DNA of 64,000 nt from Pseudomonas sp. CC6-YY-74 (GCF_002025205.1 NZ_CP019947.1:4731501-4795500), one strand, 5' to 3'; positions 29,531 to 40,158 are shown, counted from the first letter of the stretch. Notes: a model not told the origin generated them from the letters alone. Program-made: numbers and translations.

Positions 29531-29911
29531 ATGAAGAAGCAAAAAATGCTCAGCGAAGACCTGGTCAAACTGGCCATCGCTGCCCTGGAAGACATCAAGG
29601 CGCAAGACATCACCACCATCGATGTGCGCGACAAGACCAGCATCACCGACTACATGGTGATCGCCAGCGGCACGTCCAGCCGTCACGTCAAGTCGCTGGT
29701 CGACAACGTGCTGGAGAAGGTCAAGGAGAAGGGCGTGCGTCCGCTGGGCAGCGAAGGCCTGGACACAGGCGAGTGGGCGTTGCTTGACCTGGGTGACATC
29801 GTCGTCCACGTGATGCTGCCAACCGCACGGCAGTTCTACGACCTCGAGCGTCTCTGGCAGGGTGCCGAACAGAGCCGTGCGCAGTTCAGCCCTGAGCCGG
29901 AACAAGAGTAA
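29531..29911 (+). CDS. rsfS: Ribosome silencing factor RsfS
   Basis: 126 residues. Binds L14 on the 50S subunit and blocks subunit joining in starvation. The family core is DYMVIASGTSSRHVKSLVDNVLEKVKEKG ... GEWALLDLGDIVVHVMLPTARQFYDLERLW. The start at MKKQKMLSEDL is chosen because the further upstream frame overlaps nadD. It lies directly before rlmH, the usual order. Confidence 0.95.
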   Translation: MKKQKMLSEDLVKLAIAALEDIKAQDITTIDVRDKTSITDYMVIASGTSSRHVKSLVDNVLEKVKEKGVRPLGSEGLDTGEWALLDLGDIVVHVMLPTARQFYDLERLWQGAEQSRAQFSPEPEQE

Positions 29912-29923
29912 GGGCGCAGCGTC

Positions 29924-30391
29924 GTGCGGATCAAACTGATTGCCGTCGGCTCGCGCATGCCGCGCTGGGTCGAAGACGGCTGGCAGGAATACGCCAAGCG
30001 CATGCCGGCAGAGCTTGCCCTGGAGCTGGTCGAGATTCCTTTGACCACCCGTGGCAAGAATGCCGATGTAGCGCGGATGATCCGCCAGGAAGGCGAAGCC
30101 ATGCTGGCCAAGGTGCAGCCGGGGGAACGCATCGTCACTCTGGAAGTCGAAGGGCGGCCGTGGAGTACCGAGCAGTTGGCCGGTGAACTGGACAAGTGGC
30201 GCCTGGATGCGCGCACCGTCAACCTTATGGTCGGCGGCCCCGAAGGGTTGGCGCCGGAAGTACAGGCGCGCAGTGAACAGCGCTGGTCGCTGTCGCCGTT
30301 GACCTTGCCCCACCCGCTGGTACGGATTGTTATCGGCGAGCAGATGTATCGGGCCTGGACCGTGTTGTCCGGCCACCCGTACCACAAATGA
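29924..30391 (+). CDS. rlmH: 23S rRNA pseudouridine-1915 N3-methyltransferase RlmH
   Basis: 155 residues, GTG start. SPOUT methyltransferase for m3Psi1915 in helix 69. Family motifs: IKLIAVGSRMPRW, EGRPWSTEQLAGELD, LMVGGPEGLAPEV and the C-terminal SLSPLTLPHPLVRIVIGEQMYRAWTVLSGHPYHK. It follows rsfS by 12 bp and precedes mrdA by about 40 bp. Confidence 0.97.
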   Translation: MRIKLIAVGSRMPRWVEDGWQEYAKRMPAELALELVEIPLTTRGKNADVARMIRQEGEAMLAKVQPGERIVTLEVEGRPWSTEQLAGELDKWRLDARTVNLMVGGPEGLAPEVQARSEQRWSLSPLTLPHPLVRIVIGEQMYRAWTVLSGHPYHK

Positions 30392-30430
30392 TTTCCCTCC
30401 ACATTTCCCACCCATAATCAGCAGTCATAG

Positions 30431-32320
30431 ATGCCGCAGCCGATTCGCCTCAAGGACCACGAAAAAGACGCGCGCCTGATTCGCCGGCGTGCGCTGGTCG
30501 GTGCCTTGGTGTTTCTGCTGCTGACTGCGGCCCTGATCGCGCGCATGTATTACCTGCAGGTAGTGCAGTACGAGTACCACTCGACCCTTTCGGAAAACAA
30601 TCGGGTTCACGTTCAGCCGATTCCGCCGAGGCGTGGGCTGATCTTCGACCGCAACGGGGTGATAGTCGCCGACAATCGGCCGAGTTTCAGCTTGACCCTG
30701 ACCCGTGAACGGGCGGGTGACTGGGAGCCGGTGCTGGATGTGATCGTCGAGGTGCTGGGGCTGAGCAGCGATGAGCGGGCGCTGTTCGAGAAACGCGTGC
30801 GCCAGGGCCGTCGGCCGTTCGAACCGGTGCCGGTGTTGTTCGAGTTGAGCGAAGAGCAGATCGCCACGATCGCGGTCAATCAGTTCCGTCTGCCTGGGGT
30901 TGAGGTGGTGGCGCAACTGGTGCGGCATTATCCCCAGCGCGAACACTTCGCGCATTCGGTAGGCTATGTCGGGCGGATCAACGAGAAAGAACTGAAGGAA
31001 CTCGACCCGGTGGCCTATAGCGGGACTCACCATATCGGCAAAACCGGTATTGAGCGCTTCTACGAAGAGCAGTTGCACGGCGAGGTCGGCTACGAAGAGG
31101 TCGAGACCAACGCGCGCGGCCGGGTGCTGCGGGTGCTCAAGCGCATCGATCCGATGCCGGGCAAGGATGTCATGCTGACTATCGATGTGCGCCTGCAGGA
31201 AGCTGCCGAGGCCGCGTTGGGCGGTCGTCGCGGCGCCATTGTGGCAATCCAGCCGAGTACCGGCGAGGTACTGGCGATGGTCAGTCAGCCGAGTTTCGAT
31301 CCCAACCCGTTCGTCACCGGCATCAGCTTCAAGGCCTATGCCGAACTGCGCGACTCGATCGACCAGCCATTATTCAACCGCGTCTTGCGCGGCCTCTACC
31401 CGCCGGGTTCGACCATCAAACCGATGATGGCCGTAGCCGCCCTGGATGCCGGGGTGATCACCCCCACTTCGCGGGTGTTCGATCCGGGGTTCTATCAACT
31501 GGCCGGCAACAGCCACAAATACCGCAACTGGAACCGCAGCGGCGACGGCTGGGTGAGTCTGGAGATGGCGATCATGCGCTCCAATGACACCTACTTTTAC
31601 GATTTGGCGCACAAGCTGGGCATCGACCGGATGCACGACTACATGAGCCGCTTCGGCCTGGGCCAGCGAGTGTCACTGGACATGTTCGAGGAAACGTCCG
31701 GACTGATGCCGTCGCGGGACTGGAAACGGGGGCGCTACCGTCAGCCTTGGTACCCGGGGGAAACCCTGATTCTCGGCATCGGCCAGGGCTATATGCAGAC
31801 TACACCGCTGCAATTGGCCCAGGCGGTGACCCTGATTGCCACCAAGGGTAAGTGGATTCGTCCGCACCTGGCCAAGACCGTCGAGGGGGTACCTCCGGTG
31901 GATTCTGAGCCGCTGCCGGATGTTCTGTTGCGCGATGCCAAATACTGGGATTACGCGCGGCTCGGTATGGAGCAAGTGATGCATGGGGCGCGCGGCACCG
32001 CCCGCAAGGTTGGCGACGCGGCGGAGTATCGAATGGCCGGCAAGAGCGGCACGGCGCAGGTGGTGGCGATCAAGCAGGGTGAAAAATACGACCGCAACAA
32101 GATCCAGGAGCGCCATCGTGATCACGCCTTGTTCGTCGCGTTCGCTCCGGCGGACAACCCGCAGATCGCCGTGGCGGTGATGGTGGAAAATGGCGAGTCC
32201 GGCTCGGGTGTGGCCGCTCCGGTGGTCAAGCAGGTAATGGATGCCTGGTTGCTCGACGACAGCGGCCAGCTCAAGGCCGAATACGCCAAGCCGGTGAGTG
32301 CAGAGGTCGGTCAGCGATGA
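30431..32320 (+). CDS. mrdA: Penicillin-binding protein 2
   Basis: 629 residues. Transpeptidase of the elongasome, class B PBP. One N-terminal membrane helix (ALVGALVFLLLTAALIARMYY), a PBP dimerisation domain, then transpeptidase motifs: active-site STIK in YPPGSTIKPMM, SND in MRSNDTYFYDLA and KSGT in MAGKSGTAQV. Called pbpA in P. aeruginosa. It overlaps rodA by 4 bp. Confidence 0.97.
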   Translation: MPQPIRLKDHEKDARLIRRRALVGALVFLLLTAALIARMYYLQVVQYEYHSTLSENNRVHVQPIPPRRGLIFDRNGVIVADNRPSFSLTLTRERAGDWEPVLDVIVEVLGLSSDERALFEKRVRQGRRPFEPVPVLFELSEEQIATIAVNQFRLPGVEVVAQLVRHYPQREHFAHSVGYVGRINEKELKELDPVAYSGTHHIGKTGIERFYEEQLHGEVGYEEVETNARGRVLRVLKRIDPMPGKDVMLTIDVRLQEAAEAALGGRRGAIVAIQPSTGEVLAMVSQPSFDPNPFVTGISFKAYAELRDSIDQPLFNRVLRGLYPPGSTIKPMMAVAALDAGVITPTSRVFDPGFYQLAGNSHKYRNWNRSGDGWVSLEMAIMRSNDTYFYDLAHKLGIDRMHDYMSRFGLGQRVSLDMFEETSGLMPSRDWKRGRYRQPWYPGETLILGIGQGYMQTTPLQLAQAVTLIATKGKWIRPHLAKTVEGVPPVDSEPLPDVLLRDAKYWDYARLGMEQVMHGARGTARKVGDAAEYRMAGKSGTAQVVAIKQGEKYDRNKIQERHRDHALFVAFAPADNPQIAVAVMVENGESGSGVAAPVVKQVMDAWLLDDSGQLKAEYAKPVSAEVGQR

Positions 32321-33462
32321 GCGGTAATTTCGATCGAGTGCTGTCCAGCGAAGATGTACTGCGCCGTCGCGCCAGCCTGCTGCAGCGCGTGCATATCGAC
32401 GGCATTTTGCTGCTGCTGTTGCTGATCCTGGCGGTCGGCAGTCTGTTCATTCTGTATTCGGCCAGCGGCAAGAATGTCGACCTGTTGATCAAGCAGGCCA
32501 GCTCCTTTGGCATCGGCCTGGTGGGCATGTTCATCATCGCCCAGCTCGAGCCGCGTTTCATGGCGCGCTGGGTGCCTTTGGCGTATGTGGCGGGTGTCGG
32601 CCTGCTGGTGGTGGTGGATGTGATGGGTCACAACGCCATGGGCGCCACCCGCTGGATCAATATTCCCGGGGTGATTCGCTTCCAGCCCTCGGAGTTCATG
32701 AAGATCATCATGCCGGCGACCATCGCCTGGTACCTGGCCAAGCGCAGCTTGCCGCCGAGTTTGAAGCACATCGCGACCAGTCTGGCCCTGATTCTGGTGC
32801 CGTTCGTGCTGATCCTGCTGCAGCCGGACCTAGGTACCTCGATGCTGGTGATCGTTTCGGGGGTTTTCGTCCTGTTCATCGCCGGGCTGCAGTGGCGCTG
32901 GGTCATCGGTGCGCTGGGGGCGTTGATCCCGATTGCGGTGGGTATGTGGTTCTTTGTCCTGCGTGAGTACCAGAAACAGCGCGTGCTGACCTTCCTCAAT
33001 CCCGAGAGCGATCCGCTGGGCAGCGGCTGGAACATCATCCAGTCGAAGGCGGCGATCGGCTCGGGCGGGGTCTTCGGCAAGGGCTGGCTGCTTGGCACCC
33101 AGTCGCACTTGGACTTCTTGCCGGAAAGCCACACCGATTTCATCATCGCCGTGCTCGCCGAGGAATTCGGCCTGGTCGGCGTTTGTTTGTTACTGCTGGT
33201 TTACCTGCTGTTGATCGCACGCGGTTTGGTGATTACCGTGCAAGCGCAGACGCTGTTCGGTAAGCTTCTGGCGGGCGCGCTGACCATGACGTTCTTCGTT
33301 TATGTTTTCGTCAATATCGGTATGGTCAGCGGTCTGCTGCCAGTGGTGGGGGTGCCGTTGCCGTTCATCAGCTATGGCGGTACTTCGCTGATTACCCTGC
33401 TGGCAGGGTTTGGCATTTTGATGTCGATCCACACGCACCGTAAGTGGATTGCACAGGCTTAA
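32317..33462 (+). CDS. rodA: Rod-shape glycosyltransferase RodA
   Basis: 381 residues, about ten membrane helices. SEDS-family peptidoglycan polymerase partnered with PBP2. Conserved stretches: GATRWINIPGVIRFQPSEFMKI, LLQPDLGTSMLV and GLLPVVGVPLPFISYGGTSLI. ATGA overlap with mrdA gives coupled translation. Confidence 0.97.
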   Translation: MSGNFDRVLSSEDVLRRRASLLQRVHIDGILLLLLLILAVGSLFILYSASGKNVDLLIKQASSFGIGLVGMFIIAQLEPRFMARWVPLAYVAGVGLLVVVDVMGHNAMGATRWINIPGVIRFQPSEFMKIIMPATIAWYLAKRSLPPSLKHIATSLALILVPFVLILLQPDLGTSMLVIVSGVFVLFIAGLQWRWVIGALGALIPIAVGMWFFVLREYQKQRVLTFLNPESDPLGSGWNIIQSKAAIGSGGVFGKGWLLGTQSHLDFLPESHTDFIIAVLAEEFGLVGVCLLLLVYLLLIARGLVITVQAQTLFGKLLAGALTMTFFVYVFVNIGMVSGLLPVVGVPLPFISYGGTSLITLLAGFGILMSIHTHRKWIAQA

Positions 33463-33471
33463 ATTGGGGTA

Positions 33472-34491
33472 ATGAATTCAATGCACATATTGCGTGGCTG
33501 GGCTGCACGGCAAACACATTGGCTCGGTCTGGCTGCCGCCTTGGGTGTGGTTCAGCCGGCGCTCGCCGCCGATTATCAGGATTCGCCGCAGGTCAGTGAG
33601 TTCATCGCCGAGATGAACCGCGATTATGGTTTTGCCTCGGAGCAACTAGGCCGTCTGTTCGCCGCAGTGCAGCGCAAACAGTCGATTCTCGACGCCATCT
33701 CGCGTCCGGCGGAGAAGGTCAAACCCTGGAAGGACTACCGGCCGATCTTTATCACCGACTCGCGGATCGCCCGCGGTGTGGACTTCTGGCGTGAGCATGA
33801 GGCGACCCTGGCGCGCGCCGAGGCCGAATACGGCGTGCCGGCGCAGGTGATAGTGGCAATCATCGGCGTGGAAACCTTTTACGGTGGCAACACCGGCAGC
33901 TACCGGGTGATGGATGCGCTCTCGACCCTGGCCTTCGATTATCCCGCGCGCGCACCCTTCTTCCGCAAGGAGTTGCGTGAATTCCTCATGCTCTCGCGTG
34001 AGGAGCAGGTCGATCCGCTGACCCTCAAAGGTTCCTATGCCGGAGCCATGGGCTTGCCGCAATTCATGCCGAGCAGTTTCCGCGCTTATGCGGTGGACTT
34101 CGACGGCGATGGCCATATCAATATCTGGACCAATCCGGTGGATGCCATCGGCAGCGTGGCCAGCTACTTCAAGCGCCACGGCTGGCTGCCTGGCGAGCCA
34201 GTGGTCAGCGTCGCCACGGTCGCCGGCGAACAGGTCGAGCAGGGCCTGAGCGTCGGCCTCGATCCGCAGATGAACGTCGACGAGTTGCGTCGCCTCGGCT
34301 GGTCGAGCAGCGACACGCTGGACGGCGAAATGCCGGTCACCGCCTTCCGCCTCGAAGGTGCCCAGGGCGATGAGTACTGGCTGGGGTTGCCGAACTTCTT
34401 TGTGATTACCCGCTATAACCGCAGTGTGATGTACGCCATGGCGGTCAATCAGTTGGCCGAATTGCTGGTAGATGCACGAGGGGCCAATTAA
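33472..34491 (+). CDS. mltB: Lytic murein transglycosylase B (SltB1/MltB type)
   Basis: 339 residues. N-terminal signal (WLGLAAALGVVQPALAA) without a lipobox cysteine, so a soluble periplasmic form like SltB1 of P. aeruginosa. The catalytic Glu is in VAIIGVETFYGGNTGSYRVMDALSTLAFDYP, with GAMGLPQFMPSSFRAYAVDFDGDGHINIW and a terminal NYFVITRYN-like segment (NFFVITRYNRS). It sits 9 bp after rodA and overlaps rlpA by 1 base. Confidence 0.95.
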   Translation: MNSMHILRGWAARQTHWLGLAAALGVVQPALAADYQDSPQVSEFIAEMNRDYGFASEQLGRLFAAVQRKQSILDAISRPAEKVKPWKDYRPIFITDSRIARGVDFWREHEATLARAEAEYGVPAQVIVAIIGVETFYGGNTGSYRVMDALSTLAFDYPARAPFFRKELREFLMLSREEQVDPLTLKGSYAGAMGLPQFMPSSFRAYAVDFDGDGHINIWTNPVDAIGSVASYFKRHGWLPGEPVVSVATVAGEQVEQGLSVGLDPQMNVDELRRLGWSSSDTLDGEMPVTAFRLEGAQGDEYWLGLPNFFVITRYNRSVMYAMAVNQLAELLVDARGAN

Positions 34492-35492
34492 TGTCGGGCT
34501 TGCCGTTCAGATTTGCCGCCTACTCTGCTCTCGCGCTATTACTGGCCAGTTGCGCGTCCACCCGTGCGCCGCAACCGGTGGCGCCGGCCAAGTCGGGCGC
34601 GACTATTACCGGTCCTGGTGACTTCAGCCGCCCGCACAAGGACGGCGCGCCCTGGTGGGATGTCGACATCTCGCTGATCCCAGACGCCGTGCCCATGCCG
34701 CACTATGGCTCGTTCAAGGCCAGCCCCTATGTGGTGTTTGGCAAGCAGTACTACCCGATTCCTGACGCGCGCCGCTATCACGCGATAGGCCCGGCGTCCT
34801 GGTACGGCACCAAGTTCCATGGTCAGGCCACTGCCAACGGCGAAACCTACGATCTATACGGCATGACTGCCGCGCACAAGACCTTGCCGTTGCCGAGCTA
34901 CGTGCGGGTGACCAATCTGGACAATGGCAAGAGTGCGATAGTGCGAGTCAACGACCGCGGCCCGTTCTATTCGGATCGGATCATCGATCTGTCGTTTGCC
35001 GCCGCGAAAAAGCTCGGTTATGCCGAAAACGGTACCGCACGGGTCAAGGTCGAGGGCATCGATCCCCACGAGTGGTGGGCCCAGCAGGGGCGCCCGGTGC
35101 CACTGGTGCTGGCTGCGCAATCAGCGGCTCAGGTCAAGACCGTCGCCCAGCCGGTTGCAGCGCCGCTTGCGCAGTACTCGCCGCCCGTAGAACAGCATGC
35201 CGCGGCCGTACTGCCGGTACAGATAGACGCAAAAAAAAACGCTTCAGTCGCAGCCTCTGGCCTGTATCTCCAGGTGGGAGCCTTCGCCAATCCGGACGCT
35301 GCGGAGTTGCTCAAGGACAAGTTGAGCGATACGGTGGCTGCGCCGGTGTTCATCAGCTCAGTGGTGCGCAACCAGCAGCTTCTCCATCGCGTGCGCCTGG
35401 GGCCGGTGAGCAGCCGCGGCGAGGCTGAGCAATTGCAGCTCAGTGTGCGCTTGGCCAACCTCGGTGAACCAAGGCTGGTCAAGGAGGACTGA
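34491..35492 (+). CDS. rlpA: Septal ring lytic transglycosylase RlpA
   Basis: 333 residues. Lipoprotein signal (AYSALALLLASC). The double-psi barrel domain is complete: ASWYGTKFHGQATANGETYDLYGMTAAHKTLPLPSYVRVTNLDNGKSAIVRVNDRGPFY. The C-terminal SPOR domain (YLQVGAFANPDAAELLKDKL ...) binds denuded septal glycan. RlpA in P. aeruginosa cleaves such glycan to help daughter separation. A poly-A tract AAAAAAAA near 35230 encodes part of the linker. Confidence 0.95.
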   Translation: MSGLPFRFAAYSALALLLASCASTRAPQPVAPAKSGATITGPGDFSRPHKDGAPWWDVDISLIPDAVPMPHYGSFKASPYVVFGKQYYPIPDARRYHAIGPASWYGTKFHGQATANGETYDLYGMTAAHKTLPLPSYVRVTNLDNGKSAIVRVNDRGPFYSDRIIDLSFAAAKKLGYAENGTARVKVEGIDPHEWWAQQGRPVPLVLAAQSAAQVKTVAQPVAAPLAQYSPPVEQHAAAVLPVQIDAKKNASVAASGLYLQVGAFANPDAAELLKDKLSDTVAAPVFISSVVRNQQLLHRVRLGPVSSRGEAEQLQLSVRLANLGEPRLVKED

Positions 35493-35608
35493 GATGGCAC
35501 TTAGCTCCGGACTGAATACGCGGCACCAAGCGCCGTCCGCTGCGGCTGCAAGCACTACCTGATTTGCCCGTTTGGGCCTGTTCGACCATTAGCAATCTAG
35601 AGAGACGG

Positions 35609-36769
35609 ATGAATATCACCAGCTTTGCCCAACGCGTTTCCTTGTCACTCCTGCTGCTCAGCGCACCGGCCGCCTGGGCCAGCCAGATGGCGATTCCAGC
35701 GCCGCCACAGTTGGCTGCCAAGTCCTATGTGCTGATGGATGCCGCCAGCGGCAACATCCTCATCGAGGAGAATGCCGATGAGCGCCTGCCACCTGCCAGC
35801 CTGACCAAGTTGATGACCGCCTACCTGGCGACCCTGGACATCAATCGCGGTCAGATCAAGCAGACCGATATGGTGCGTATCAGCGAGAAAGCCTGGCGCA
35901 TGGGCGGCTCGAAGATGTTTATCGAAGTCGGCAAGGAAGTCTCGGTCGACGACCTGCTGCATGGCATCATCATCCAGTCCGGTAACGACGCCAGCGTGGC
36001 GATTGCCGAGCATATCGCCGGTAGCGAAGAAGCCTTCGCCGACATGATGAACAGCAATGCCCAGCGTTTGGGTATGAGCAACAGCCAATTTCGCAACGCC
36101 ACCGGCTGGCCGGACCCTGACCACTATTCTTCGGCCAAAGACATGGCCAAGTTGGCGCGCGCCATCATCTTCGAAGATCCGCAGCACTATGCCATCTACG
36201 CGCAGAAGGAATTTCTCTGGAACGGCATCAAGCAGCCCAACCGCAACCTGCTGCTGTGGCGCGACAAGACCGTCGACGGTTTGAAAACCGGGCACACCGA
36301 AGAAGCCGGTTATTGCCTGGTGTCTTCCGCCGTGCGTGATGGCATGCGCTTGATCTCCGTGGTGTTTGGCACCAATAGCGAGCAAGCCCGCGCCGCCGAA
36401 ACCCAGAAGCTGCTGACCTACGGTTTCCGTTTCTTCGAGACCCGCACCTTTTATCAAAAAGGTGTTGAGTTGGCCCAGGCCCAGGTCTGGAAAGGTGCCA
36501 CTCGTCAGCTCAAGGCTGGCCTGGCCAGTGACCTGACCCTGACCATGGCGAAAGGCCAATTGGACAAGTTGCAAGCCGGCATGACCCTCAACCCGCAGCT
36601 GATCGCACCTATCCAGCAAGGTGACGTGATCGGCAAGGTCGAAGTCAAACTGGGCGATGAGGTCGTGCACAGCGTCGATCTGGTAGCCCTGGAAACCGTC
36701 GAGGAAGGTGGCCTATTCCGTCGTCTGTGGGATAGCATTCGTCTGTTCTTCTTCGGGTTGTTCAACTGA
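35609..36769 (+). CDS. dacC: D-alanyl-D-alanine carboxypeptidase (PBP5/6)
   Basis: 386 residues. Signal peptide (VSLSLLLLSAPAAWAS), serine active site PPASLTKLMTAY, IIQSGNDASVAIAEH (SGN) and DGLKTGHTEEAGYCLV (KTG), then the C-terminal beta domain and an amphipathic anchor RRLWDSIRLFFFGLF. It trims pentapeptides in the periplasm. The start follows AGAGAG by a few bases. Called dacC at this position in P. aeruginosa; dacA in other annotations. Confidence 0.95.
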   Translation: MNITSFAQRVSLSLLLLSAPAAWASQMAIPAPPQLAAKSYVLMDAASGNILIEENADERLPPASLTKLMTAYLATLDINRGQIKQTDMVRISEKAWRMGGSKMFIEVGKEVSVDDLLHGIIIQSGNDASVAIAEHIAGSEEAFADMMNSNAQRLGMSNSQFRNATGWPDPDHYSSAKDMAKLARAIIFEDPQHYAIYAQKEFLWNGIKQPNRNLLLWRDKTVDGLKTGHTEEAGYCLVSSAVRDGMRLISVVFGTNSEQARAAETQKLLTYGFRFFETRTFYQKGVELAQAQVWKGATRQLKAGLASDLTLTMAKGQLDKLQAGMTLNPQLIAPIQQGDVIGKVEVKLGDEVVHSVDLVALETVEEGGLFRRLWDSIRLFFFGLFN

Positions 36770-36828
36770 GAGGTTGTGAAATAACTCTCGCCTACTGCGA
36801 CCGCCCCCTGGCGTCTGCTGCTGGCGTT

Positions 36829-36888
36829 GCGTTACGCAAAAAACGGGGTCATTTAGCTCACTAAACGCCTCCATTTTTCGCGTAACGC
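36829..36888. repeat. Intergenic palindrome related to the MITE-like core
   Basis: Arms GCGTTACGC (36829-36837) and GCGTAACGC (36880-36888) bound an imperfect palindrome of about 27-bp arms, 22 of 27 positions matching. The centre TCATTTAGCTCACTAAAC has the same layout as TCATTTACAGCACGTAAAC in the element at 5668-5811. It sits between dacC and the DUF493 gene. Confidence 0.55.
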
Positions 36889-37013
36889 GCCTGCTGTGAA
36901 CACTAGGAGACGCTCTCGCTACGGCGCTCGATATTTCCATCGCCTCTGATTCTGCCCCGTACGCCTGTACCCGGGGCGTCCTGTTCTGGACAGGCCACAA
37001 GCCTGCTGATGCC

Positions 37014-37292
37014 ATGACTGATACTGACGTTCAAGCCCCAAAAATCGAGTTCCCCTGCGCGCGCTATCCGATCAAGGTGATCGGCGATGCTGGCGAAGGC
37101 TTCACCGAACTGGTGGTCGAAGTGATCCAGCGCCACGCGCCGGATTTCGATTCGACCTCGCTGGTGGTGCGTGACAGCCGCAATGGCCGTTTCCTTACGG
37201 TGCAGGTGCTGATCACCGCCACCGGGGTGGAGCAGTTGCAAGCGCTTCATCTCGATCTGCGTGCCACTGGCCGCGTGCACATGGTGTTGTGA
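37014..37292 (+). CDS. DUF493/YbeD-family protein
   Basis: 92 residues. Matches the small YbeD fold family: IEFPCARYPIKVIGDAGEGFTELVVEVIQRHAPDF ... FLTVQVLITATGVEQLQALHLDLRATGRVHMVL. A regulatory ACT-like fold, no proven function; conserved next to lipB. Its TGA shares a base with the lipB ATG. Confidence 0.93.
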   Translation: MTDTDVQAPKIEFPCARYPIKVIGDAGEGFTELVVEVIQRHAPDFDSTSLVVRDSRNGRFLTVQVLITATGVEQLQALHLDLRATGRVHMVL

Positions 37293-37936
37293 TGAGCCTG
37301 GGCTTTCGCGAGCTCGGCTTGGTCGACTACGAGCCGACCTGGCAGGCCATGCAGCGCTTCACCAATGAGCGTGGCGCGGACACCGCCGACGAAATCTGGT
37401 TGTTGCAGCATCCGCCGGTATTTACCCAGGGCCAGGCTGGCAAGGCTGAGCATGTCTTGTTTGCCGGCGACATCCCGGTGGTACAGGTCGATCGCGGCGG
37501 CCAGGTGACGTATCACGGCCCCGGTCAACTGGTGGCCTACCTGCTGCTGGACCTGCGTCGCTCTGGTCTTGGCGTACGCGAGCTGGTCAGCCGTATCGAG
37601 CGCAGCCTGGTCGCCACCCTGGCCAGCTATGGGGTGAGCGCTAGTGCCAAGCCCGATGCGCCTGGGGTTTACGTGGATGGGGCGAAGATCGCCTCGCTCG
37701 GCCTGCGCATTCGCAATGGCCGGTCTTTCCATGGCCTGGCGCTGAATGTGGACATGGATCTGGCGCCGTTCCGGCGGATCAATCCCTGCGGCTATGCCGG
37801 CATGGCCATGACCCAGTTGGCCGATCTGGTCGCTGGGCCGATAGAATTCTCCGAGGTAAGTGCCCGGCTGCGAGAGCAGCTGGCCAAACACCTCGACTAC
37901 CCTGAGCAGAAGACTCTGGCGGGCGCAATAGACTGA
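37292..37936 (+). CDS. lipB: Octanoyl-ACP:protein octanoyltransferase
   Basis: 214 residues. Transfers octanoyl from ACP to lipoyl domains. Family motif RGGQVTYHGPGQLVAYLLLDLR, the Lys region GAKIASLGLRI and the catalytic Cys in INPCGYAGMAMTQL. Start taken at ATG 37292, overlapping the DUF493 stop; a GTG lies one codon earlier. Convergent with lipA, which completes the pathway. Confidence 0.96.
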   Translation: MSLGFRELGLVDYEPTWQAMQRFTNERGADTADEIWLLQHPPVFTQGQAGKAEHVLFAGDIPVVQVDRGGQVTYHGPGQLVAYLLLDLRRSGLGVRELVSRIERSLVATLASYGVSASAKPDAPGVYVDGAKIASLGLRIRNGRSFHGLALNVDMDLAPFRRINPCGYAGMAMTQLADLVAGPIEFSEVSARLREQLAKHLDYPEQKTLAGAID

Positions 37937-38013
37937 TAAATAGCGGGGAGGGTGGAGCGCTTTATCCATCCGCTATGCGCTGTCCATGGCGGATAAACAA
38001 GGCGCCTGCCCGT

Positions 38014-38072
38014 CGCCGCCTGTCGGGCTTAGGGCTGTCCTGCGGCAAAAGCCCTAAGTCCGACAGGCGGCG
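38014..38072. terminator. 23-bp hairpin between convergent lipB and lipA
   Basis: Arms 38014-38036 and 38050-38072 pair over 23 bp with a single G-T wobble, 13-nt loop. A smaller repeat, TTTATCC (37961-37967) and GGATAAA (37991-37997), lies just before. Position between two convergent genes suggests a bidirectional transcription stop, though no T-run is present. Confidence 0.6.
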
Positions 38073-38107
38073 AGGCAAAGCGCAGGGGTAGGCGTTGCGC
38101 GGTCCTA

Positions 38108-39166
<1,059 letters not shown>

Positions 39167-39435
39167 TTTGGGCTCCGCTAGAGGCTCCGTGGACGAGGCG
39201 GCTTGTGGCCGCCGCGCAGCTTACCACAGAAGCTGACCGTGCAGTCCGTCGAGCGCCGTGCGGTCCAGGCCCGTTGGTGCGTTCCACTTAGCATGCCGAC
39301 CAGCGGGCCCATGAGGTCAAGACCAACTGGCCAGGATGTCCGCACAGCAGGCCCCCGTCAGGAGATTTTGTTATTTCTGGGGGCGTGAGTGTGCTGTCGC
39401 TGCGATTGGCCAGGGTAGGGGGCGCCGCGCGCACC

Positions 39436-40158
39436 CTACGAGGAATCGTTGCCAGCGTTCTGCGGCCGCGGTGCGTGGCGGGCGTTGCTGCGGGTTGTGG
39501 CGAAGGCGCTGGTGCCAAGCCAGCACCAGAGGTTCTGCGCATCCCCAGGCGCGCCGAGCACCTGCAGCTCGCGCGCTTGCAGCACCTCTTGCGGGCTGCG
39601 TTCGCCGCTCCAGACTTCGGTCAGGGCGCGCACTGTCGCGTCTACCACCAGGGTCGGCTCGCGTCCGGGGTCGTCGCGGCACAGATCGGCCATGCCCTGC
39701 TCGACCAGCAACCACCATTGCCGCTCGCCGGGCCGCGCGTCGCGGAAGCTGAAATGGATTACCACCGGCCGCGGCGGGAATTCGGCGATGCGCACAAAGC
39801 GGCGCACATCCCACATCAGCAGGCCCGCGTCGAGCTCATCGTTGCGCAGGCGACTACCGATCCAGCGCGCGCCCCAATGGCCGAGCGCCATGATGATGGG
39901 TCGCAAGTCTTCGCCGGCCTCGGTCAGGCTGTATTCCCAGACTTTGCCGACGGCGTTGCGCTGGACCACGCCGATTTCTTCCAGGTGACGCAGGCGCTGG
40001 CTCAGCAGGCTGGTGGACATCCGCGGCACGCCGCGGTGCAGGTCGTTGAAGCGCTTGCTGCCGCACAACAGTTCGCGCACCACCAGCGGCGTCCAGCGAT
40101 TGCACAGCGCCTCGGCGCCACGCGCGACGGTGCAGAACTGACCGTAGCTGTCTTCCAT
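39436..40158 (-). CDS. HxlR-family transcriptional regulator with C-terminal extra domain
   Basis: 240 residues from ATG 40158, which has GGAGGT upstream; the long in-frame extension beyond it is not supported. The N-terminal 100 residues are a winged-helix HxlR domain (EALCNRWTPLVVRELLCGSKRFNDLHRGVPRMSTSLLSQRLRHLEEIGVV). Typical HxlR proteins are about 110-130 residues; the rest here looks like an SCP2/sterol-carrier-like or ligand-binding domain (FSFRDARPGERQWWLLVEQG). Divergent from the nitrilase gene 100 bp away, which it probably controls. Confidence 0.85.
   Translation of the reverse strand: MEDSYGQFCTVARGAEALCNRWTPLVVRELLCGSKRFNDLHRGVPRMSTSLLSQRLRHLEEIGVVQRNAVGKVWEYSLTEAGEDLRPIIMALGHWGARWIGSRLRNDELDAGLLMWDVRRFVRIAEFPPRPVVIHFSFRDARPGERQWWLLVEQGMADLCRDDPGREPTLVVDATVRALTEVWSGERSPQEVLQARELQVLGAPGDAQNLWCWLGTSAFATTRSNARHAPRPQNAGNDSS

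Noticed and set aside
35228..35240. Poly-A tract in rlpA as a frameshift site
   Set aside because: The frame is intact through the tract and the downstream SPOR domain is in frame.
39413..39441. GTAGGG...CCCTAC hairpin at the 3' end of the HxlR gene
   Set aside because: Imperfect and partly inside the coding sequence; too weak to call a terminator.
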